Positions 51,086 to 60,120 of a stretch of 64,000 nt of DNA are shown here, piece by piece. The stretch is taken from NCBI RefSeq assembly GCF_027111255.2, contig NZ_CP114285.2, positions 5,022,001-5,086,000 on the forward strand, written 5' to 3'. Under the pieces are notes generated by a model. It did not search any database and had not been told where the DNA came from. It worked only from the letters and a program-made list of their open reading frames with translations. This stretch comes from Flavobacterium flavigenum (GTDB lineage: Bacteria; Bacteroidota; Bacteroidia; Flavobacteriales; Flavobacteriaceae). Position 1 is the stretch's first letter. Each line of letters begins with the position of its first letter. The translations under genes and the position numbers were made by a program.

Positions 51086-53554
51086 TTAATTTCCATTTCG
51101 CATTTCCTGAGCCATAGCGGCAATTCCCTTTTTGATGTCGCCGCCGAACTTTTGAGCGAAGGCATTCATTTTCACTTTCTCGCTTTCCTCGGTTGTGTAG
51201 GCAAGATATTCCTCCAGCGACACCTCTGTCCTGTAAACCTTTGAAAGCATTCCTCCCAGAGAGATAAAAACCTCCTTGTATTTCTTTGCGGGATCATTGG
51301 CTTTATTTACCGACAGCACCAGTGCTTTTTCTTTGTCGGTAAGGCCGAGAAGTTCTTGTATCTGGTCAAATTTATTCTGGTACTTGCTCTGGTCCAGAAG
51401 GATCTTGCAGTCACTGTTGTTGATAATGGCATGTTTCACCACAGGTGAGGAAATAATATCTTCAACCTCCTGGGTGACTACTATGGCTTCTCCAAAGAAT
51501 TTACGAACGGTCTTAAATAAATACCGTAAATATTCCGCCATCCCTTCCTTGGCAATAGCTTTCCAGGCCTCTTCAATTAAAATCATTTTTCGGATGCCTT
51601 TCAGCTTGCGCATCTTGTTGATAAAGACTTCCATGATGATTATGGTTACCACTGGAAAAAGAATCGGATGGTCCTTGATATTGTCAAGTTCAAATACTAT
51701 AAATCTCTCCTTTAGAAAGTTTAGATTTTCGGTTGCATTCAACAGATAGTCAAACTCGCCTCCTTTATAGTAAGGACGAAGCACGTACAGAAAATTGTTT
51801 ACATCAAAGTCTTTTTCTTTTACTTTGTCGCTTTCCAGAATGGAAACAAAATCATCTTTTAGAAACTCATAAAAGCTGTTAAAACATGGAAAGATGGCAG
51901 CATTAGATTCCATCTTTTCGTAATACAGCTGAAGTGCATTGGAAAGCGCCACATATTCGCTTCGGTTAAAAGTTTCATCATCTTTTTTCCAGAGTGCCAG
52001 CAGCAGGGTTTTAATGCTTTCTTTTTTCTCAGTATCCAGACTGTCACCCTCTGATATATAAAAAGGATTAAAACGGATAGGATTCTTTTCATCATAAGTA
52101 AAGTAGTATCCGTTGACCATATCGCAGAGCCCCTTGTAGCTGTGTCCGACATCCACCAGTACAATATGTGTTCCCTGTTCATAATAGCTTCTCACCATGT
52201 GATTGGTAAAAAATGACTTGCCGCTTCCCGAAGGCCCCAGAATGAATTTGTTTCTGTTGGTGCATATTCCCATTTTTACGGGCTCATCGCTGATATCCAC
52301 GTGAACCGGTTTTCCCGTCAGACGGTCGCCGAGTCTTATGCCGCAGGGACTGAGCGATGATCTATAGCCGGTTTCCATATTCAGAAAGCAGATTGCCTGT
52401 TCAGTGAAGGTATCAAAAGTGTCATTCATGGGAAAGTCAGCTTCATTTCCCGGGATTCCCGCCCAGTAAATCTGCGGCGCACCGACAGTTTCCTGCTTAG
52501 CCGCCGCATCCATCTGGGCAAGGGCAGAGGATACTTTGTTTTTAATATCCTTAAGCTCTTCTTTATTGGTGCTCCAGCATAAGACATTAAAATGGGCCTT
52601 AACGGGTAGTCTCTGCTGGGAAACAGCTTCATTTAAAAAGTCATTCGCTGCATCCCTTGCGATCATATTTTCCCTGCTGTAGGCTGATAAAGACTGAAGC
52701 CTTAATCTTTTGCTTTCCAGCTTTTGGATTGTTTTCTGGGCATCTTCAATAAACAGGTACTGATTATAAATGTGGCTGCAGGATAAGAGCTGGCCGAGCG
52801 TGGAGGCAAAGCCGACACTGAACTTGGTTTTATCCGTCGAATAACGGTCAAAGTTAATTCTGGATCCGCATAACGCCGGCAGATCAGCCGCATCTCCCAG
52901 AGTGAAAAGCTGGCAGTGCTTGTCGCCGACTGATAAACCTTCATCAAATTTGATATCATTAAAAACAAATGAATCCTCCCTTTCAGATAAGAAACAGTAT
53001 TTTTCGATCAGGCCAATTTTTCTGCTTTCGCTTTTAAGCGCCTCATTTTTCAGACGGGCAAGCTTAACAAACCCGCCGTCTTCCATAATTCTCTTAAACT
53101 GTCCGCAGTTATCTATGAAGTCCTCAAGAATCTGCTGATTTAGAACATCTTCGGGAACAATGGAGCTTCTGAGCAGATTAGAGAAAAGGGAGCTTGAATT
53201 CTTTCTTCCCTGCGGTTTCTTGGTCAGCATGATATAGCAGGAATGCTCTAAGAAAGGTCTCTCGTTGAAAAAACGCTCGCTGCTTCTGGTCAAAAAACTG
53301 CTGTCATCTCCCGAGAAATCAGCTTTATAGGCACTTTCTAAAAACCAGTCCTGTTTATGAAATACACAGAACTTTGGAAGAACTTTAATGGCCTTAATCC
53401 ATGATTGGTGAAAAGCTTCATAATCCTGATCGGATAATGTAAAAATCTCCGGAAGCTCTGCTTTAAAAACTATTGTTGCATCTCCCTGTTTTGATAAAAT
53501 GCAATTATGTTCCACTGCCATTATCGGCAGTATTTCCTCCATCTCCTTTTTCAT
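51086..53554 (-). CDS. traG: Conjugation ATPase TraG (VirB4 family)
   Basis: An 822-aa VirB4-type ATPase that energises the type IV secretion system. An N-terminal TraG/VirB4 domain (1-400, with CFLNMETGYRSSLSPCGIRL near its end) precedes the RecA-like core: Walker A GPSGSGKSFFTNH near residue 440, Walker B MILIEEAWKAIA near 655, then FFGEAIVVTQEVEDIISSPV and NNSDCKILLDQSKY. In the CTnDOT nomenclature TraG is this VirB4 homolog, not the coupling protein. It is the largest gene of the tra operon, between the methyltransferase and the TraI-like genes. Confidence 0.95.
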   Translation of the reverse strand: MKKEMEEILPIMAVEHNCILSKQGDATIVFKAELPEIFTLSDQDYEAFHQSWIKAIKVLPKFCVFHKQDWFLESAYKADFSGDDSSFLTRSSERFFNERPFLEHSCYIMLTKKPQGRKNSSSLFSNLLRSSIVPEDVLNQQILEDFIDNCGQFKRIMEDGGFVKLARLKNEALKSESRKIGLIEKYCFLSEREDSFVFNDIKFDEGLSVGDKHCQLFTLGDAADLPALCGSRINFDRYSTDKTKFSVGFASTLGQLLSCSHIYNQYLFIEDAQKTIQKLESKRLRLQSLSAYSRENMIARDAANDFLNEAVSQQRLPVKAHFNVLCWSTNKEELKDIKNKVSSALAQMDAAAKQETVGAPQIYWAGIPGNEADFPMNDTFDTFTEQAICFLNMETGYRSSLSPCGIRLGDRLTGKPVHVDISDEPVKMGICTNRNKFILGPSGSGKSFFTNHMVRSYYEQGTHIVLVDVGHSYKGLCDMVNGYYFTYDEKNPIRFNPFYISEGDSLDTEKKESIKTLLLALWKKDDETFNRSEYVALSNALQLYYEKMESNAAIFPCFNSFYEFLKDDFVSILESDKVKEKDFDVNNFLYVLRPYYKGGEFDYLLNATENLNFLKERFIVFELDNIKDHPILFPVVTIIIMEVFINKMRKLKGIRKMILIEEAWKAIAKEGMAEYLRYLFKTVRKFFGEAIVVTQEVEDIISSPVVKHAIINNSDCKILLDQSKYQNKFDQIQELLGLTDKEKALVLSVNKANDPAKKYKEVFISLGGMLSKVYRTEVSLEEYLAYTTEESEKVKMNAFAQKFGGDIKKGIAAMAQEMRNGN

Positions 53555-53570
53555 CTTTAACGTATTTTAC

Positions 53571-54203
53571 TTATTGTTTAACCCCTTGGCAATACTGCTG
53601 CGGGCATATGCTTCCTTTCGCCGTTTCCAGAATATGCAGTCCAAGCTTTGGATTCACGCAGTTGCGGAGAATCTGCCTTTTATTCTTGATTTTGAATTCC
53701 TTCAGGCTGAATCCTAGAGCTTTTTCAAGATCAGGAATCTGTGCATGCCTGATCTTTATCTCTGATAGCGTCTCAAGTGCAGGTATTTTAAAATTTGACC
53801 AGAACAAATGGCGATGTAGTACCGCATCGGGTTCAATCAGAGGTTTATAATACGGCTTGACATTTTCAACAGCCCAGCAGCATGAGGCATTATGTTTTAG
53901 AAACAGTATTTCCTGATAAAGCCTCATATCAGGGTAGACTGGGGCAGTGCCTCTGAATCTCACGCAGATATTCTGCCTGAAAGAGGAGTGCGACTGGCAG
54001 GGCGGAGAAGACCAGATAAAATCAAATTCGCGAAAATGATCTAAAAGATACTGATGCGCATCGGCAGCTATTACATTGTCATCTGGAAATCGCTGTGCAT
54101 ATATGGAAGCCAGCAAAGGATCCAGCTCAACAGCCGTCACTGATACATCTGTCCAGTTTTTCCTGTTGCCTCCAATTCCGGCATATAAGTTTAAGACTTT
54201 CAT
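53571..54203 (-). CDS. Compact DNA (cytosine-5-)methyltransferase within the tra operon
   Basis: A 210-aa C5 methyltransferase. Motif I LYAGIGGNRKNW (6-17) binds AdoMet, SSPPCQSHSS contains the catalytic PC pair (Cys69), AVENVKPYY is the ENV motif (near 113) and NCVNPKLGLHIL is the closing motif X. The region between the ENV motif and motif X is only about 70 residues, leaving a very small target-recognition part. It sits between traF and traG on the same strand, 30 and 16 bases away, so it is expressed with the transfer genes. It could modify element DNA against recipient restriction; its target sequence is unknown. Confidence 0.88.
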   Translation of the reverse strand: MKVLNLYAGIGGNRKNWTDVSVTAVELDPLLASIYAQRFPDDNVIAADAHQYLLDHFREFDFIWSSPPCQSHSSFRQNICVRFRGTAPVYPDMRLYQEILFLKHNASCCWAVENVKPYYKPLIEPDAVLHRHLFWSNFKIPALETLSEIKIRHAQIPDLEKALGFSLKEFKIKNKRQILRNCVNPKLGLHILETAKGSICPQQYCQGVKQ

Positions 54204-54233
54204 ACATCATCATTCTGATTTAACGTTCCATGG

Positions 54234-54548
54234 CTATAACTTTGTAAATACAGCCCTGCTGTATGCCTTAATGCATTTTGGAATCTGTTTTGCAGCCAGT
54301 GCTTTCATCATGCCGTGCTCACCATACTTATTGCTCATCCTGTAAATCTTGAAGACAAGAAAACCGCCTGATGCGCCTATAAGACCAACGCATAACAGTG
54401 AAGGCACGCCGATTATATACAGGACGGCAAAGACAATCATAAGTGCAACTGCGCCTCCACCCAGATACCAGATATACTGCGCCTTCAGTCCTTTGAATTC
54501 TATGCTTTTGTTGATTCCCTTGTTGATCGGGTAAATACTATTGGCCAT
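54234..54548 (-). CDS. traF: Conjugative transposon protein TraF (DUF4133)
   Basis: A 104-aa inner-membrane protein with two helices (about 28-50 and 52-68: YIWYLGGGAVALMIVFAVLY, SLLCVGLIGASGGFLVFKIY), comparable in place and topology to VirB3. The N-terminal YPINKGINKSIEFKGLKAQY is diagnostic of TraF/DUF4133. Lies 13 bases after traE. Confidence 0.92.
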   Translation of the reverse strand: MANSIYPINKGINKSIEFKGLKAQYIWYLGGGAVALMIVFAVLYIIGVPSLLCVGLIGASGGFLVFKIYRMSNKYGEHGMMKALAAKQIPKCIKAYSRAVFTKL

Positions 54549-54561
54549 GGCTTATCATCGG

Positions 54562-54903
54562 CTAAACGCCGAAAAAAGATTTAATTACCGTAGCCACCAC
54601 AACTAAAAAGACACAGCTTCCAAACCAGGCAGCAGCAACCTTTCCTGTATCAGGATCCCCAGCATTCCACTTTTGATATACCTTGACAGCGCCGATAAGG
54701 CCGAGTATGGCACCTACCGCATACATAAGCTCGGTGCCTGCATCAAAATAACTTCTCACTTTTTGGTTGGCTTCATTGATTCCCGCCACACCGTCTTGTG
54801 CGTATCCCGTGCCATTAATCAGCAGCAATAAAAGAATTGAAGTGGCCTGCACTTTATTCTTTTTCCAAAAACACTTTAATTTCCAGCTACATTTTTCCAT
54901 CAT
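54562..54903 (-). CDS. traE: Conjugative transposon protein TraE (DUF4134)
   Basis: A 113-aa protein with a signal-like helix (about 19-36, ending GYAQ) and two further membrane segments (GTELMYAVGAILGLIGAVKV, AAAWFGSCVFLVVVATVIKS), comparable to the pilin-like VirB2. The motif VRSYFDAGTELMYA and WNAGDPDTGKVAA are conserved in TraE/DUF4134. First of the recognised conserved tra genes. Confidence 0.92.
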   Translation of the reverse strand: MMEKCSWKLKCFWKKNKVQATSILLLLLINGTGYAQDGVAGINEANQKVRSYFDAGTELMYAVGAILGLIGAVKVYQKWNAGDPDTGKVAAAWFGSCVFLVVVATVIKSFFGV

Positions 54904-55026
54904 ACATCATTTTTAAAGTTATTTCGTTATTTAAAAGCAGAGGAATACCGCCGTTACAGCTCTATTTCCTTGTCACATAAAGCCATACCGCACCAGAGAG
55001 AACGGGGGTAATTCCTCTGCTGGATT

Positions 55027-55488
55027 TTAGAATACTGTCCCTTCCCAGAGACTGTCTGCCTCGCTTAAAGTCAAATGCAGAGCAGGGTATTTTTCAGATT
55101 CGGAAACAATCAGTTTATTGATGCTTTCTCTAAGTGAAGAAATCTTTACATAGGGATATTCTTCGAGAAGCATTCTTAGGTAGTTTTGAAACTGTTCTTT
55201 TGATAGGTTCTTTTCAGCACTTTCAGCTGCAGCCTGCTGTATGCGGGATGAAAGCTGTTCTGCATCATCTAAAGTGTCAAATGATTCTGAGAAGGAATCC
55301 GAAATGGATTTTGCTTCCCTTGTATTTTGAATATTGTTTTTGAAAGAGGGGAGTTTTAGTTTCTTTTCCCCTGAGAAGATTTTTTGTAAATCTCCGCTGT
55401 AAAATTTAAGTGCTATAAATATATACCAGATTATTATCAGTATACCTATGAAAGCTAGATAGCTGCTCCATGAAACATTTGTAAACAT
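55027..55488 (-). CDS. Membrane-anchored hypothetical protein at the head of the tra operon
   Basis: A 153-aa protein with one N-terminal membrane helix (about 10-29, YLAFIGILIIIWYIFIALKF) and a polar, helical C-terminal part (DTLDDAEQLSSRIQQAAAES). No family was recognised. It is the first minus-strand gene upstream of traE, 123 bases away, and the region before it carries the candidate control sequences of the operon. The position suggests a transfer-machine or regulatory accessory. Confidence 0.7.
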   Translation of the reverse strand: MFTNVSWSSYLAFIGILIIIWYIFIALKFYSGDLQKIFSGEKKLKLPSFKNNIQNTREAKSISDSFSESFDTLDDAEQLSSRIQQAAAESAEKNLSKEQFQNYLRMLLEEYPYVKISSLRESINKLIVSESEKYPALHLTLSEADSLWEGTVF

Positions 55489-55790
55489 AGTTTTCCATTT
55501 TATCGTTCAACATTTTATTCCCTATGTAAATCAGTATCAAATTTGATATGATTTATTCTACGGGTCAAAGGAACAATAGCGATGAAGATCTTACAAGTCC
55601 AGCTTTTTGCTGGACCCGTGCTGTACCTCATTGTACCCCCAGTAAAAGCAGGAGAAAAAAAATGAAAAAAAAATAAAGTTTTCCAATTCAGTAAAGACTC
55701 GTACTTATAAAGGCTTTTCCATAACTTCGCTTTCATTAAAGAATTTAGATAGTAATCATAATTTCATAATAATTAATTTTTAAAAAGGAT
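55489..55790. promoter_or_regulatory. Divergent control region between tra operon and KAP NTPase gene
   Basis: Three symmetric or repeated signals lie here: a 14-bp palindrome TATCAAATTTGATA (55535-55548), a hairpin GTCCAGC-TTTTT-GCTGGAC (55597-55615) and a direct repeat TGTACC-TCAT-TGTACC (55622-55637). No TTG/TAnnTTTG promoter with normal spacing was found for either direction, so activator-dependent transcription is plausible. Confidence 0.5.
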
Positions 55791-57659
55791 ATGAAACAGC
55801 TAAATGATATAATTGACTTTTATTTGACCCATGATTCAAATTATGCCGTAATGATTACAGGGGACTGGGGAATTGGAAAGACTTATTATTTTAGAAATAC
55901 ACTTGCACAAAAAATTGAGCAGATACCAACATTTGCAAATGCAGCAAAAAAATACAAACCAGTAATTATTTCATTATTTGGATTGTCTACAATAGAAGAA
56001 ATTCAGACAGAAATATTTTTGTCAATTTATCCCCTTTTAAAAAACAAATCCGTAAAGCTGGGAGCCAGTATAGGTAAGGCCCTGATAAAGGGAGTTCTGA
56101 AACTTCATGGTTTAGATGAGTATGGTAAGATTTTTTCAGATGTTGAAACCAATAAAAATGACTGGATTAATTTTAATGAAATTGTAGTCTGTTTTGATGA
56201 TTTTGAAAGATTAAGCGGAAAACTAAGTATTGATGAATTGATAGGCTTCATAAATTCTCTGGTTGAGACTGAGAGTATAAAGGTTATAATATTAGCAAAT
56301 GAAGATAAAATAGTGCCTAAGAATTATTTTACGCTGAAAGAAAAAATAGTTGGAAACAGTATTGAGTTTATTCAGGATATCAGTTCAGCTTTTGACAGCT
56401 TGATTAAGGATAAATTTTCTGGATTCCCGAAATACTTAAAATTTCTGGAAGAGCACAAAAAATTTATCATAGAAACATTTTGTAAACAGTCAAATAATCT
56501 GCGGGTTTTAATTTTTATACTAACCTATTTTCAAACAATTTTTTCCAGTTATGAAAACCAGCTTTCTTCGGCTGATATTCTTAGGAAACACGAAAAAGAG
56601 ATTATGCCTCGGCTGATCAAGTTTGCAATATTTACCGGATTATTGTACAAGATGGGCGAAATAAGTTTTAAAAAAAGAGATAAGATCGAAGAAGTATTTT
56701 TTATTAAACGCAGCGATCAGTATTGGAATAATGCGGATTCAGACGGTAATAAAGGAAAAGACAGGAGAGATAAGGTTGAGAAAGTTATGGATAAAATTTA
56801 TAAAAATGATTTGTATGTTTTTTTTCCTTCGATTTACGATTTTTTAACTGGTGGCACTGTATTTAATCCCGACGGTCTGATTTTTGAACTTAAAACGTAT
56901 CTTCATGTCCACGATAATGATATTTCGCCTGCCTATGATGTGTTAAGTAAATTAAATTATCCTAAAGTTTTTGTTCTTAACGACAGTGATTACAAATTCT
57001 ACACTAAACAAATGCTGGATTATGCCAAAAAAGGGGACTACAGTCTTGAAGAATGCCTTGTGATTTTTTCTTTTTCGGTACGTTTTAATAATCCTTTAAA
57101 CCTGGATTTTGATAGTCTGGAATCTGGAATAATAAAAGGTTTAAAAAAAGGTGCGCACAGTTTTTCTTATGCGCCGTCCCTTTCTTATAATCTGGCAGTT
57201 GATAGTTCCTCTCCTCATAAAACACATTTAATTAATATAAGGAATGCTGCAGTAGTAATTAACGAAAAATTAGGTATAGCTTTAGATAATAGGAAGTTTA
57301 AAGAAGTAGAAAACTTGTATAAGAAAGATTTTGAGAAGTTTTATTCACAGATGTCGGACAAAAATGTTCCAATATCTCGGGAAGCAGTTCTCAAAACATT
57401 TAATGTGCGCGAATTTTACAATTTCTTCCTAAAATCAAACGGTGATGTAAAATGGAAAATTATCAATATGCTTAAAGAGAGATATCCGGTATATCCTTCT
57501 TCTGTTTTGAAGCCTGAAATAAGTTTTTTAGAAGAATTATTATCAAAAGCGGATAAAAAAGCCAGGTCTTTATCCGCAAAAGGAATCTCTCTATTTTTGT
57601 ATAATGAATTTTCTGATGTGCTTAAGGAGGCCGTAACGAGAATAAGGGAAGAAAATTGA
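55791..57659 (+). CDS. KAP-type P-loop NTPase
   Basis: A 622-aa protein. Walker A GDWGIGKTYY (24-33) and a KAP-style Walker B VVCFDDFERLSG (near 133-143) are clear; VKVIILANEDKI is the following sensor strand. The C-terminal 400 residues are helical without a recognised domain. A purine-rich ribosome-binding site (AAAAAGG) precedes the ATG. KAP NTPases occur in mobile islands and some act in phage defence, so a defence or exclusion role is possible but unproven. No nuclease or other effector domain was recognised in it, and the convergent neighbour ends 12 bases away. Codon use is AT-rich compared with the adjacent tra genes. Confidence 0.8.
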   Translation: MKQLNDIIDFYLTHDSNYAVMITGDWGIGKTYYFRNTLAQKIEQIPTFANAAKKYKPVIISLFGLSTIEEIQTEIFLSIYPLLKNKSVKLGASIGKALIKGVLKLHGLDEYGKIFSDVETNKNDWINFNEIVVCFDDFERLSGKLSIDELIGFINSLVETESIKVIILANEDKIVPKNYFTLKEKIVGNSIEFIQDISSAFDSLIKDKFSGFPKYLKFLEEHKKFIIETFCKQSNNLRVLIFILTYFQTIFSSYENQLSSADILRKHEKEIMPRLIKFAIFTGLLYKMGEISFKKRDKIEEVFFIKRSDQYWNNADSDGNKGKDRRDKVEKVMDKIYKNDLYVFFPSIYDFLTGGTVFNPDGLIFELKTYLHVHDNDISPAYDVLSKLNYPKVFVLNDSDYKFYTKQMLDYAKKGDYSLEECLVIFSFSVRFNNPLNLDFDSLESGIIKGLKKGAHSFSYAPSLSYNLAVDSSSPHKTHLINIRNAAVVINEKLGIALDNRKFKEVENLYKKDFEKFYSQMSDKNVPISREAVLKTFNVREFYNFFLKSNGDVKWKIINMLKERYPVYPSSVLKPEISFLEELLSKADKKARSLSAKGISLFLYNEFSDVLKEAVTRIREEN

Positions 57660-57671
57660 TGAGATTTATAG

Positions 57672-58904
57672 TTAGTACTCTTTAATCTTTTTAATGATTT
57701 TCTGCAGAGTTTCTATGGCGATTTCTTTGTCGCGCTCTTCTATCGAATAAGCTTTACTTCTCATGGAATCATAAGAAAGCGTGCTTTTGTTTGCAGTAGA
57801 GAGAAAAGGAACTATCATTTTGAACATATGATTCATCGATTTAGAAACCAAAACTTTTAATTCTTGCGAAGCCCTAAGAATTAGGGCAGTCTGGTCAGCG
57901 GACAGCTGGCATAAGATTTTGTCGCCAGTCTTTTCGGGTGCTGGTAATGCCTTGTTTTGATCTTTTGGAATAGCGGCAGTGGAATCAGAAAGCAGCTCCT
58001 GTTTTTTTTCCAGAAAAATTAATTCCTGTTCGAACCATTGATGCATTACTATTTTCAGGTCTGGATAATTTTTGTATAAAATAACATTATTATTAGTGTA
58101 GATCTGATTTAATTCTTTGAAAAAGAGCAGCAGATTTTCTCTTTTTTCAGTTAAATTATAAAACTCATTTATTTTCTCTGATATTAGTTTTGTAAAATAG
58201 TTAATGTAGAGCGGACTGTTAAAATTCATTTGTATTAAAACTTCGCTTAAATCACTGTAAATGGTGTTTTCATTATGTTTTAACTTTAAATTTTCCAGTT
58301 CTTTGATTAGATCTTTTTTATACAAGATCTCACGGAATGTGATTTTTTTATTTTTCGGCGAATTAACAAACCGGTACAGTTCGGCGAAAACAATTTCTGA
58401 AGCTGTTTTATTAAAGGAATGAAATACGGGTCTGCTGGATAAAACGTCGATCTTTTTCTTTAATTTTTTCTTTAAGGATGCTGCATACAGTTCAGGCATT
58501 CTTGCATCCAGGCTTAAAAAATGAGCAAAGCGGGATTCCATAAAATTCAAAAGTTCATCTAAACAAGAAAATAAGGTGCTGATCACTTTTTGATAGCTGC
58601 TCTGCTGAAATTCTGCTGTATTTTCTATAAGCATCAGATTGTCCCAGAGATTAATCAGTGAGCTGTGATAGTTTCCTATAAGGACTTTTATCTGCTTTTC
58701 TTTAGTTAGTGCGAAGACCTGAATGGTCATCTGTGCCTGAATAATTTGGGTTTGCTCTGCCGCAGTGGCAATAATTACTCTGGACTGTTGCGCAGTAAGT
58801 TCCTTGAAATTATTTTTTCTGGGATTTAGATTAAGAGTTACCGTAGCATCGAGCCATTCTAAAAGATAGGTCTGGGTCATGTCTTCATTTTTTAGTAAAT
58901 ACAT
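57672..58904 (-). CDS. Conjugative-element hypothetical protein with conserved C-terminal module (RteC-like?)
   Basis: A 410-aa mostly helical soluble protein. The C-terminal 80 residues (LSADQTALILRASQELKVLV, then STANKSTLSYDSMRSKAYSI) match, from memory, a module found at the end of many Bacteroidota mobile-element proteins sometimes annotated as RteC-related. The N-terminal 300 residues (ATAAEQTQIIQAQMTIQVFA, LLNFMESRFAHFLSLDARMP) are not recognised. It follows the AraC gene after about 70 bases on the same strand and is convergent with the KAP gene. A regulatory role in transfer is possible. Confidence 0.6.
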   Translation of the reverse strand: MYLLKNEDMTQTYLLEWLDATVTLNLNPRKNNFKELTAQQSRVIIATAAEQTQIIQAQMTIQVFALTKEKQIKVLIGNYHSSLINLWDNLMLIENTAEFQQSSYQKVISTLFSCLDELLNFMESRFAHFLSLDARMPELYAASLKKKLKKKIDVLSSRPVFHSFNKTASEIVFAELYRFVNSPKNKKITFREILYKKDLIKELENLKLKHNENTIYSDLSEVLIQMNFNSPLYINYFTKLISEKINEFYNLTEKRENLLLFFKELNQIYTNNNVILYKNYPDLKIVMHQWFEQELIFLEKKQELLSDSTAAIPKDQNKALPAPEKTGDKILCQLSADQTALILRASQELKVLVSKSMNHMFKMIVPFLSTANKSTLSYDSMRSKAYSIEERDKEIAIETLQKIIKKIKEY

Positions 58905-58973
58905 CTCTCAATTCGAGATCAAGAGTATTTAATTTCAATTCATGCAGAACATTTCAATCCTAGTCCAGCCAGG

Positions 58974-59837
58974 TCAGTTTGTTGAATGTAATTTTAAACG
59001 ATATTCCGAAGGGGACATTGAAGTATGTCTTTTAAAAAAATTACTAAAGAAAGAAGTGTTTGCAAATAGTAGTGCTTCAGAGATACTAAGGATTGTTAAA
59101 TCATTATTTTGAAGTAAAATTTTAGCTTCGAGGATTAGTGCATTTTCAATGCACTGCTTAGCGGTTATTTCTGTAATCTGTTTGATTGTTTTAGTAAGAT
59201 GCCCAGAGGATATATTCAGGGCATCCGCGTAGAACTTAACACTGTGCTGTTTTCTGCAGTGTATTTCTAATAATCTGAAAAATTGGAGTGCAATTTTTTC
59301 TGCACTGGAATATTTTACCTTTTCATTCCAGGAACTTCTGTAATAATGGCCGGCAAGTTCATAAAGAAAAAGATTAAAGCTCAGTAGAATTAATTCTTTT
59401 TTAAAAACACGGGAATTTGAGATTTTTAGATTGTAATTCACTAAGGCTAATAAATACATCAGGTTTTTAAGATCTTTTTTCTTCAGGAATATTTTAGACG
59501 CATATTGGGCGGTGAAAAAATTGAAATACCCAATATGCGGCCATCTGATACTGTTGTCAAATGCAAATTCTGAGGTGAAAGATAAAGTTGATATGCATAA
59601 ACCTCTGCTCATAAGTAGAATTTCGCAGTCTGATCTTTTTGGTATCACTATCAGTTCATTGATGAATAAATGCACTTTTCTGCTGTTAATGCTTATTACA
59701 GCAGCACCTGTATTTATAATCAGCACAGTGGAATATTCCTGCGGTATTAGATGCGCTGCAATGTGTTTGGAAAGTAAATTTTCAAAAACGCATAATTGGA
59801 TTCCCGCAGTTTTATATTTTGATTTTCTAAACGTCAA
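58974..59837 (-). CDS. AraC-family transcriptional regulator
   Basis: A 287-aa regulator with a cupin-like N-terminal sensing half (VFENLLSKHIAAHLIPQEYS, IISINSRKVHLFINELIVIP) and a C-terminal AraC domain (HSVKFYADALNISSGHLTKT as helix-turn-helix 1, LSISEALLFANTSFFSNFFK as helix-turn-helix 2, closing TSMSPSEYRLKLH). It is the third gene of the lipoprotein operon and a candidate for binding the triple motif at 60985-61031. The ligand is unknown. Confidence 0.88.
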   Translation of the reverse strand: MTFRKSKYKTAGIQLCVFENLLSKHIAAHLIPQEYSTVLIINTGAAVISINSRKVHLFINELIVIPKRSDCEILLMSRGLCISTLSFTSEFAFDNSIRWPHIGYFNFFTAQYASKIFLKKKDLKNLMYLLALVNYNLKISNSRVFKKELILLSFNLFLYELAGHYYRSSWNEKVKYSSAEKIALQFFRLLEIHCRKQHSVKFYADALNISSGHLTKTIKQITEITAKQCIENALILEAKILLQNNDLTILSISEALLFANTSFFSNFFKRHTSMSPSEYRLKLHSTN

Positions 59838-59870
59838 AGCAATTTTTTTAAAATTAACATCCTAATATTC

Positions 59871-60116
59871 CTAGCTGTATAGTTTTGCTATAAGCGAAAC
59901 ACAGATAAACAGCATATTTGACATACCATTAATAAACAGCAGATAGACTAATTTCCTGGCTGCATCAATTTTAACCATTTCTCCAAGTGAGAGATATGCT
60001 GGATGATAATTAAAAAGGATTGATAAGATAAAGTATATAGCTGTTAAATTGAATAGGATCAGAAAAACATAATAACTGTAAACGATCTGTTTTTCAAAAA
60101 GTAAAATCCACTCCAT
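59871..60116 (-). CDS. Small membrane protein
   Basis: An 81-aa protein with about two to three hydrophobic segments (IVYSYYVFLILFNLTAIYFI, then LVYLLFINGMSNMLFICVSL). No family was recognised. It starts 4 bases after the lipoprotein gene and ends 33 bases before the AraC gene, so the three are probably one operon. It could anchor or sense on behalf of the lipoprotein; this is context only. Confidence 0.7.
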   Translation of the reverse strand: MEWILLFEKQIVYSYYVFLILFNLTAIYFILSILFNYHPAYLSLGEMVKIDAARKLVYLLFINGMSNMLFICVSLIAKLYS

Positions 60117-60120
60117 ATTT

